Origin: Pseudomonadota bacterium
Lineage (GTDB): Bacteria > Pseudomonadota > Alphaproteobacteria > Acetobacterales > Acetobacteraceae
DNA: 6,268 nucleotides
Direction of reading: 5' to 3'
Assembly: GCA_021845555.1 (NCBI GenBank)
Contig: JAJZVS010000232.1
Coordinates: 1 to 6,268 of the forward strand
Shown here: positions 1 to 3,184 of the stretch, piece by piece
Position numbering within the stretch: position 1 is the stretch's first letter
How the letters are laid out: every line of letters starts with the position of its first letter
Program-made: the position numbers and the translations under genes
Notes under the pieces: generated by a model
The model's input: only the letters and a program-made list of their open reading frames with translations
Told to the model about the DNA's origin: nothing
Database searches by the model: none

Positions 1-1
1 G

Positions 2-544
2 CTGTCGGACGCCGACGCGATGGCGGCAGCGCTGGTGGAGAACCTCCAGCGCCAGGACCTCAATGCGCTGGAGGAGGCGGAGGGCTACAACCGGCTGTTG
101 GACGAATTCGGCCTGACGCAGGAAACGCTGGCCGCCGCGGTGGGCAAGTCGCGCGGGCATATCAGCAACATCCTGCGCCTGCTGGGCCTGCCGGAGCCGG
201 TGCAGGCGGCGCTGCGGGCGGGCACCATCACCGCCGGCCACGCGCGGGCGCTGCTGTCGCACCCGGCGCCGGAGACGCTGCTGGCCGTGGTGACGATCCG
301 CGGCCTGTCGGTCCGGCAGACCGAGGCGCTGGCCGCGCGGGTGCCGACCGACATGCCGGGCGCGCGCCGGCAGCCGCGGCTCGACCCCGACGTGCAGGCG
401 GTGGAGCGGGATCTGACCGAGCGGCTGGGGCTCAAGGTGGAATTGTTCCCGGCGGCGCACGGGGGGTATCTGCGGGTGCGCTATGGGGACCTCGATCAGT
501 TGGACGGGCTGATCGCGTTGCTGCGGGCGGGGACGGAGCGGTAG
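2..544 (+). CDS. parB: Chromosome-partitioning protein ParB, C-terminal part (5' truncated by window edge)
   Basis: ParB binds centromere-like parS sites near the replication origin, spreads on DNA as a CTP-dependent clamp, and with the ParA ATPase segregates the chromosome. About 180 residues are visible, reading in frame from base 2; the ATG at base 20 is internal, because the conserved ParB text (ENLQRQDLN...EEAEGY) straddles it. The HTH that reads parS follows (LTQETLAAAVGKSRGHISNI, continuing through LRLLGLP). The C-terminus after LDPDVQAVERDL is the dimerisation domain, ending in a short basic tail. The N-terminal CTP-binding boxes lie upstream of the window. ParA would be expected just upstream, but that cannot be seen. 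The gene looks intact to its TAG stop. Identification is firm at family level; whether it is chromosomal or plasmid-borne is inferred only from its resemblance to chromosomal ParB proteins. Confidence 0.93.
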   Translation: MSDADAMAAALVENLQRQDLNALEEAEGYNRLLDEFGLTQETLAAAVGKSRGHISNILRLLGLPEPVQAALRAGTITAGHARALLSHPAPETLLAVVTIRGLSVRQTEALAARVPTDMPGARRQPRLDPDVQAVERDLTERLGLKVELFPAAHGGYLRVRYGDLDQLDGLIALLRAGTER

Positions 545-569
545 GGGGGCGGCTGCTCGCGCAGGCCCG

Positions 570-598
570 ATGACGCTCACGGGCCGAGATGGTATGGT
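570..598 (+). promoter_or_regulatory. Possible sigma-70-like promoter for the DUF433 gene
   Basis: ATGACG (570-575) and TATGGT (593-598) each match four of six consensus bases and are 17 bases apart. This would place the transcript start near 605, about 30 bases before the ATG at 635. A small inverted repeat (GGCCCG at 564-569 with CGGGCC at 580-585) overlaps the -35 and could instead belong to the end of parB, although no T-run follows it. Confidence 0.3.
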
Positions 599-610
599 TG
601 CTGCCCTGCC

Positions 611-630
611 CACGCGTGATCGGGATCCCG
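611..630. promoter_or_regulatory. Two adjacent palindromes before the DUF433 start codon, possible operator
   Basis: CACGCGTG (611-618) and CGGGATCCCG (621-630) are perfect palindromes separated by two bases. They sit between the proposed -10 and the start codon at 635, where a self-regulating antitoxin often binds. In DNA this GC-rich, short palindromes arise by chance, so an operator role is only a suggestion. Confidence 0.25.
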
Positions 631-634
631 TGCC

Positions 635-871
635 ATGACCGAGCCGCCCCAGCCGCGCATCGTGCTTGACCCCGCCATCCTGGCCGGCAAGCCGGTGGTG
701 CGCGGCACACGGCTTTCGGTGGAGTTCGTGATTGGATTGCTCGCCGACGGGTGGGGGGAGGCGGATGTGCTGCGCGCCTATCCCGCGCTGACACATGAGG
801 ATATTGCCGCGTGCCTTGGCTACGCGCGGGATATCCTGGGTTCGGAGCGGATCTATCCCAGCGCCGCCTGA
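635..871 (+). CDS. DUF433 family protein, antitoxin-like, apparently orphan
   Basis: This 78-residue protein matches the DUF433 family (Pfam PF04255 by recollection). The family's usual text is visible: RIVLDPAILAGKPVVRGTRL, followed by an HTH-like stretch with a GW-containing helix end and a YPALTHEDIAACLGYA motif. DUF433 proteins are small helical DNA-binding-like proteins, usually encoded directly before a DUF5615 PIN-like partner, with which they are thought to form a toxin-antitoxin pair. Here no DUF5615 gene follows. The sequence right after the stop is a remnant of a restriction specificity subunit, so the partner is missing or was lost. The ATG at 635 gives the family's normal N-terminus; no strong ribosome binding site precedes it. 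The domain call is firm, while the antitoxin role is inferred from the family and has no partner here to support it. Confidence 0.85.
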   Translation: MTEPPQPRIVLDPAILAGKPVVRGTRLSVEFVIGLLADGWGEADVLRAYPALTHEDIAACLGYARDILGSERIYPSAA

Positions 872-998
872 CGAGATGACCTGATGGCCCTGTGCGACCG
901 TCTCGAAGCCAGCCTCATCACCGTCGACGCCACACTGCCGCCGCCTGCTCGACTCCCTCCTCGCCGAGGCCCTGACGCCCGCCGGGGCGTCCGCCTAG
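872..998 (+). pseudogene. hsdS: Relic of type I restriction specificity subunit (HsdS) C-terminus, frameshifted
   Basis: Directly after the DUF433 stop and in the same frame, the DNA reads RDDLMALCDRLEASLITVDAT. This resembles the distal helix of many HsdS proteins (typically ..LMALCDRLEASL.., recalled from the family). The reading frame then slips by +1 near 935-939. From 939 the new frame continues with RRLLDSLLAEALTPAGASA and a TAG stop at 996-998, which is how such HsdS proteins usually end (..RRLLDALLAEALAP..). Intact HsdS proteins are roughly 400 residues; only about 40 remain here, with no target-recognition domains and no hsdM or hsdR in the window. This is therefore a non-functional scar. 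The alternative, a short random ORF starting at 884, is less likely because homology-like text continues across two frames. Confidence 0.7.
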
Positions 999-1044
999 TC
1001 GCCCGGGGTGCCGCCGAATTCCTGCCCGAGGGCCTGCCGGACGA

Positions 1045-1208
1045 CCCGCCGCTCCACCCGGACGCCGCGCTCGCTTCCTCGTAGCCCCGCGCGCCCTGGC
1101 GGTTGGCGGCGTCGCACTCCTCCCCCGGCCCCTCCCACAAGGGGAGGGGAGAAGAAAGTGCCATCCTCCCCTCGCCCTTTCGGCGCGGGACGGAGTGGCC
1201 CGCGCCGA
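1045..1208 (+). repeat. Dispersed intergenic repeat, copy 1 (direct repeat of 2488-2651)
   Basis: These 164 bases align without gaps to 2488-2651, with about 14 differences by hand count (about 91% identity). The first 40 bases are identical in both copies; similarity stops abruptly at both edges. Two hairpins are visible here: CCCCTCCC (1129-1136) with GGGAGGGG (1142-1149), and a perfect 12-base stem at 1178-1210. No credible protein is encoded: the open frames through it are not preserved as coding and lack family text. Copy 1 lies 36-38 bases beyond the stop of the minus-strand antitoxin gene and 46 bases beyond the HsdS relic. It could belong to a multicopy, REP-like or non-autonomous mobile family. 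Confidence 0.9.
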
Positions 1209-1210
1209 AA
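1178..1210 (-). terminator. Perfect 12-bp stem, possible terminator of the brnT/antitoxin operon
   Basis: TTTCGGCGCGGG (1178-1189) and CCCGCGCCGAAA (1199-1210) are exact reverse complements around a 9-base loop. The stem lies about 36 bases downstream of the antitoxin stop codon at 1247 on the minus strand, and is flanked by AAA/TTT in the stem itself. It forms the outer edge of repeat copy 1. In copy 2 the corresponding stem is reduced to about 6 pairs. A terminator role is inferred from position only; there is no long T-run. Confidence 0.45.
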
Positions 1211-1246
1211 CCCCTCATGCCGGCGCGGATCGACCTGGCCCGCCCG

Positions 1247-1519
1247 TCACCCGCCCGCCCGCCGCGCCTTGCCCGGCCGAACCGCCTCCTCCAACGCCTG
1301 GCGGATGAAGCGCTGATACGGCATCCCGGCCCTCGCCGCGGTCGCCTTCACCGCGTCCAGCAGCGGACGCGGCATCCGCATGTTCACCCGTTCGTCCTTC
1401 GGCTGGAACTCGAAGCGAACCGGCCGCATCTCCGACAGGTCGTATTCGGTCAGGTCGGCTTGGGCGACGAAGTCCTCAGCCTCCCGATCGCTCCGCAGCT
1501 TCGGCAGCCTGGGTTTCAT
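1247..1519 (-). CDS. CopG/BrnA-type ribbon-helix-helix antitoxin partner of BrnT
   Basis: This 90-residue protein would bind and neutralise the BrnT-like toxin encoded just upstream and repress the operon through its DNA-binding domain. The N-terminal half (MKPRLPKLRSDREAEDFV, then DLTEYDLSEM) is the acidic toxin-binding type of segment seen in CopG-family antitoxins. The C-terminal half, from residue about 48, reads RVNMRMPRPLLDAVKATAAR followed by AGMPYQRFIRQALEEAV, a clear ribbon-helix-helix with a beta strand and two helices. The start at 1519 is chosen because a strong ribosome binding site (AGGGAGGT, 8 bases upstream) precedes it and the protein matches the family from there; longer open frame upstream is just the toxin gene read in another frame. 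It overlaps the toxin gene by 44 bases. Toxin-first order is typical of BrnT/BrnA systems. The exact family label (BrnA versus general CopG antitoxin) is uncertain. Confidence 0.85.
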   Translation of the reverse strand: MKPRLPKLRSDREAEDFVAQADLTEYDLSEMRPVRFEFQPKDERVNMRMPRPLLDAVKATAARAGMPYQRFIRQALEEAVRPGKARRAGG

Positions 1520-1826
1520 AGTGCTCGACCTCCCTCCGATGCATGTACCGGGCGCTGATCGGGCGGATGAACGTCGCGCCGCCGAGCGCGCGCAGCGTGA
1601 ACACGATGAACACCCACCGCCCCTGCCCCGTCCGGCCGATCGCCTTGAACCGTTCTTCGGCGGCGGAATGCACCGGGTCCGGGAACACCGCGAGCGGGCC
1701 GCGGAACGCACTTTCGACCGCGGCGAGCGACAGGCCGTGGGTCTGGCATTTGTCCCGGTTGCCGTGATCCCAATCGAAGCCGGCAACGACCAAGCCTGAG
1801 CCGAAACTTGGCAATTGTACATCCAT
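1476..1826 (-). CDS. brnT: BrnT family ribonuclease toxin (DUF497)
   Basis: BrnT toxins are small RelE-like-fold ribonucleases that block translation by cutting RNA and are held inactive by BrnA. The family text is plain: FDWDHGNRDKCQTHGLSL near residue 17, FPDPVHSAAEERFKAIGRT in the middle, VFIVFTLR, then IRPISARYMHRREVEHYE near the end. At 116 residues it is somewhat long for the family (usually about 90-100), the excess being at both ends. The ATG at 1826 is the longest start but has little ribosome binding site. An in-frame TTG at 1793 would begin the protein with LVVAGFDWD, closer to the usual BrnT N-terminus. No residue of the conserved core is obviously missing, so the toxin looks intact. 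It forms an operon with the downstream antitoxin, sharing a 44-base overlap in another frame. Confidence 0.9.
   Translation of the reverse strand: MDVQLPSFGSGLVVAGFDWDHGNRDKCQTHGLSLAAVESAFRGPLAVFPDPVHSAAEERFKAIGRTGQGRWVFIVFTLRALGGATFIRPISARYMHRREVEHYETQAAEAAERSGG
1528..1535 (-). promoter_or_regulatory. Strong ribosome binding site of the antitoxin gene, inside brnT
   Basis: On the minus strand the bases read AGGGAGGT, with 8 bases between GGAGGT and the antitoxin ATG at 1519. It is the best Shine-Dalgarno sequence in the window and lies within the 3' part of the toxin gene. It fixes the antitoxin start and suggests that the antitoxin is translated more strongly than the toxin, as expected for such pairs. 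Confidence 0.8.
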
Positions 1827-1827
1827 T

Positions 1828-1833
1828 TGTCAA
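1828..1833 (-). promoter_or_regulatory. TTGACA box, possible -35 of the brnT operon
   Basis: The minus strand carries a perfect TTGACA at 1833-1828, just before the ATG at 1826. A -10 at the right distance would be CAAGTT (1810-1805), which is weak. A better-looking TACAAT (1819-1814) lies too close to be its partner. If this box is used, transcription would begin inside the annotated toxin start region, which favours the TTG start at 1793. Confidence 0.3.
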
Positions 1834-1841
1834 CCCATTCG

Positions 1842-1857
1842 GCGCCGCATGCGGCGC
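1842..1857. promoter_or_regulatory. 16-bp perfect palindrome upstream of brnT, candidate antitoxin operator
   Basis: GCGCCGCATGCGGCGC reads the same on both strands and lies 15 bases upstream of the toxin ATG and directly beside the TTGACA box. BrnA-type ribbon-helix-helix antitoxins repress their own operons by binding inverted repeats at the promoter, so the location fits. The operator role is inferred. Confidence 0.45.
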
Positions 1858-2019
1858 GCTGGGGCTGCCGATGCGCGGAAATGTCGGGCGATCGGTCTTA
1901 ACAGCAGCCTAACCGTGCCCGCGTCCGCTTCCTATGATAGGCAGCACGGCAGTCCCCGGTGAGCGCCCCCGGAGGCGCGGACTGAACCAACGCCATCGCA
2001 TCACGGTCGCTCCCGCCCC
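1858..2019. promoter_or_regulatory. Divergent intergenic region with possible promoter for the plus-strand pair
   Basis: This gene-free spacer separates the leftward brnT operon from the rightward DUF4258-like/DUF2283 pair. TATGAT at 1933-1938 matches five of six -10 bases; CTAACC (1909-1914), 18 bases upstream, is a poor -35. No strong ribosome binding site precedes the ATG at 2020. No RNA gene or other gene is apparent in it. Confidence 0.3.
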
Positions 2020-2271
2020 ATGAACACCCCCGCCTATTTCCGCGAGCAGGTCCTGCGCAAACGACCCTATCTTGTGGCAGACTGGTTCGTCGCCGTCCTG
2101 GCCAGCCCCCTGCGTAGATCCGTCCAGCCCGACGGGCGCATCCGATCCTGGGGCAAGGTCACCGACCCGCGGGACGGCCAGGAGCGTGTGCTGCGGGTCG
2201 TCACGCTGGAGGACGGCGAGACCGTCCATAACGCCTTCTTCGACCGAGGCTACCGCGAGGCTCCCCCATGA
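2020..2271 (+). CDS. Small DUF4258-like protein, candidate toxin of a DUF2283-linked pair
   Basis: This 83-residue soluble protein has no signal peptide or membrane segment. It begins MNTPAYFREQVLRKRPYL and contains RRSVQPDGRIRSWGKV, RVLRVVTLEDGETVHNAFF and a C-terminal DRGYRE. The pattern (an N-terminal helix, then strands with a conserved DGRIR turn, RVV and a final TVHNAFFDR) resembles the DUF4258/RelE-like class of small proteins often encoded immediately before DUF2283 genes. That likeness is from memory, so family membership is tentative. Its stop overlaps the start of the DUF2283 gene as ATGA, indicating translational coupling and a shared operon. By analogy with other coupled pairs of this size it may be the toxin, but no catalytic residues can be assigned. 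The reading frame appears real because its partner overlap and codon use match the neighbours. Confidence 0.7.
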   Translation: MNTPAYFREQVLRKRPYLVADWFVAVLASPLRRSVQPDGRIRSWGKVTDPRDGQERVLRVVTLEDGETVHNAFFDRGYREAPP

Positions 2272-2483
2272 AGCTCCACTACTATCCCGATACCGACAGC
2301 CTCTACATCGAGCTGAAACCCCACCCCGGCACCGAGGTGCGCGAAGTGGCGGACGGCCTGAACGTCGATCTGGACGCCGCCGGCGAGGTGGTGGGCTTCG
2401 ACATCGACCACGCTTCCACCCGCCTCGACCTCTCGACCCTGGAAACCGTCGCCCTGCCGTTCCGCACCATCCGGGCCGCCTGA
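2268..2483 (+). CDS. DUF2283 domain protein, candidate antitoxin
   Basis: This 71-residue protein fits the DUF2283 family (Pfam PF10049 by recollection) over its whole length. It has the N-terminal YYPDTDSLYIEL strand pair, a REVADGLNVDLDAAGEVVGF core with the characteristic D-x-D...G-x-(V/I)-V-G-x-(E/D)-I pattern, and a short helical end. The biochemical role of DUF2283 proteins is not established; they are commonly encoded beside small RelE-like or DUF4258-like genes and are often suspected to be antitoxins. The ATG overlaps the preceding stop (ATGA), and GCGAGG 7 bases upstream serves as ribosome binding site. The stop lies only four bases before repeat copy 2, so that repeat probably forms the 3' end of this operon. 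The domain call is strong and the function is inferred. Confidence 0.85.
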   Translation: MKLHYYPDTDSLYIELKPHPGTEVREVADGLNVDLDAAGEVVGFDIDHASTRLDLSTLETVALPFRTIRAA

Positions 2484-2487
2484 AAGG

Positions 2488-2651
2488 CCCGCCGCTCCAC
2501 CCGGACGCCGCGCTCGCTTCCTCGTAGTTCCGCGCGCCCTGGCGGTTGGCGGGGTCGCACCCCTCCCCGGGCCCCGCCCGCAAGCGGAGGGGTGAAGAAA
2601 GCGCCATCCTCCCCTCGCCCTTTCCTCGCGGGACGAGGTGGCCCGCGCCGA
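2488..2651 (+). repeat. Dispersed intergenic repeat, copy 2 (direct repeat of 1045-1208)
   Basis: It aligns gaplessly with 1045-1208 at an offset of 1443 bases. The first 40 bases are identical; differences cluster in and around the hairpin arms. Copy 2 can form a different hairpin, CACCCCTCC (2558-2566) with GGAGGGGTG (2586-2594), while the long terminal stem of copy 1 is reduced here to CGCGGG/CCCGCG. It begins four bases after the DUF2283 stop and ends 20 bases before the promoter of the dehydrogenase operon. No coding content is evident. Confidence 0.9.
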
Positions 2652-2670
2652 CCCGCACGGTCTCCGCCGA

Positions 2671-2698
2671 TTGACACCCGCCGCCCGCACGGTACGCT
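2671..2698 (+). promoter_or_regulatory. Promoter of the dehydrogenase operon
   Basis: A perfect TTGACA (2671-2676) and TACGCT (2693-2698; T, A and final T conserved) are separated by 16 bases. A transcript would start near 2705, about 24 bases before the ATG at 2729. This is a good housekeeping-type promoter for a GC-rich alphaproteobacterium and lies immediately outside repeat copy 2. Confidence 0.55.
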
Positions 2699-2728
2699 CC
2701 CCCCTGCCCCCGTTCGACCGAGCCCGCC

Positions 2729-3184
2729 ATGCAAAGCGCTGCAGAAACGGCCCTGACCTCGGCGCAACAGCGCGATCTGCGCGCGCTCGCCGCCGTCATG
2801 ATCCCGCCGAGCGAGGAATTCGCCGTACCCGGCGCCGATGACCCGGCGATCTTCGACGACATCCTGCGGTCCCTGGGCCGCGACCGCGACAGCGTCCTTG
2901 CCGCGCTGGCGCGGCTTGCCGCACAGGCCGGCGGCAGCTTCGCCGGCCTCGACGCCGCGCGCCAGGACTCGCTGGCCGCGGCATTCCTCGCCGGCGGCAC
3001 GCCGGACGCGACGATCCTCGGGCGCGTGGTCCTGCAATGCTACTACCGGGACGATCGGGTCGTGCGCTCCCTCGGGCTGGAGCCGCGCCCGCCCTTCCCC
3101 AAGGGCCACCGGCTGGAGCAGGGCGACTGGTCGCTGCTCGATCCCGTGCGTGCGCGCCCGAAACTCTGGCGTGACGCGCCATGA
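2729..3184 (+). CDS. Gluconate 2-dehydrogenase subunit 3-like small subunit
   Basis: This 151-residue protein fits the gluconate 2-dehydrogenase subunit 3 family (Pfam PF13618 by recollection), the small partner of membrane-associated GMC dehydrogenases. Recognisable text includes LTSAQQRDLRALAAVMIPPS at the N-terminus, VPGADDPAIFDDIL, then QCYYRDDRVVRSLGLEPRPP and a GDWSLLDPVRARPKLW ending. The small subunit normally stabilises the flavoprotein and carries the twin-arginine export signal for the complex. Here no such signal is present. The protein begins directly in the mature-like domain, and upstream extension is impossible because an in-frame TGA lies at 2672-2674 with no ATG, GTG or TTG codon between. 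Its stop overlaps the GMC start (ATGA), so the two are translationally coupled and probably form a complex, most likely cytoplasmic. Confidence 0.87.
   Translation: MQSAAETALTSAQQRDLRALAAVMIPPSEEFAVPGADDPAIFDDILRSLGRDRDSVLAALARLAAQAGGSFAGLDAARQDSLAAAFLAGGTPDATILGRVVLQCYYRDDRVVRSLGLEPRPPFPKGHRLEQGDWSLLDPVRARPKLWRDAP

Noticed and set aside
564..585. Six-base inverted repeat after parB as its terminator
   Set aside because: The stem is short with a ten-base loop, no T-run follows, and it overlaps a possible promoter for the next gene, so it is mentioned only under that promoter.
884..1084. 66-codon ORF starting at the ATG in the HsdS-like text
   Set aside because: Only its first part resembles a protein family, and the resemblance continues in a different frame. 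Beyond 939 it is out-of-frame reading into the repeat, so it is treated as part of a pseudogene.
1008..1558. Open frames of 102 and 151 codons on the plus strand through repeat copy 1 and opposite the antitoxin gene
   Set aside because: They read through a non-coding repeat and antisense to the CopG-type antitoxin. They have no family text and no ribosome binding site.
1045..2651. The two direct repeats as CRISPR repeats or as insertion sequence ends
   Set aside because: There are only two copies 1443 bases apart, they are 164 bases long, no transposase lies between them, and they are not terminal inverted repeats.
1909..3000. 363-codon open frame on the minus strand
   Set aside because: It runs antisense through the DUF2283 pair, the repeat and the dehydrogenase small subunit, is rich in Arg, Gly and Ala, and shows no family motif. 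It is a frame shadow caused by high GC.
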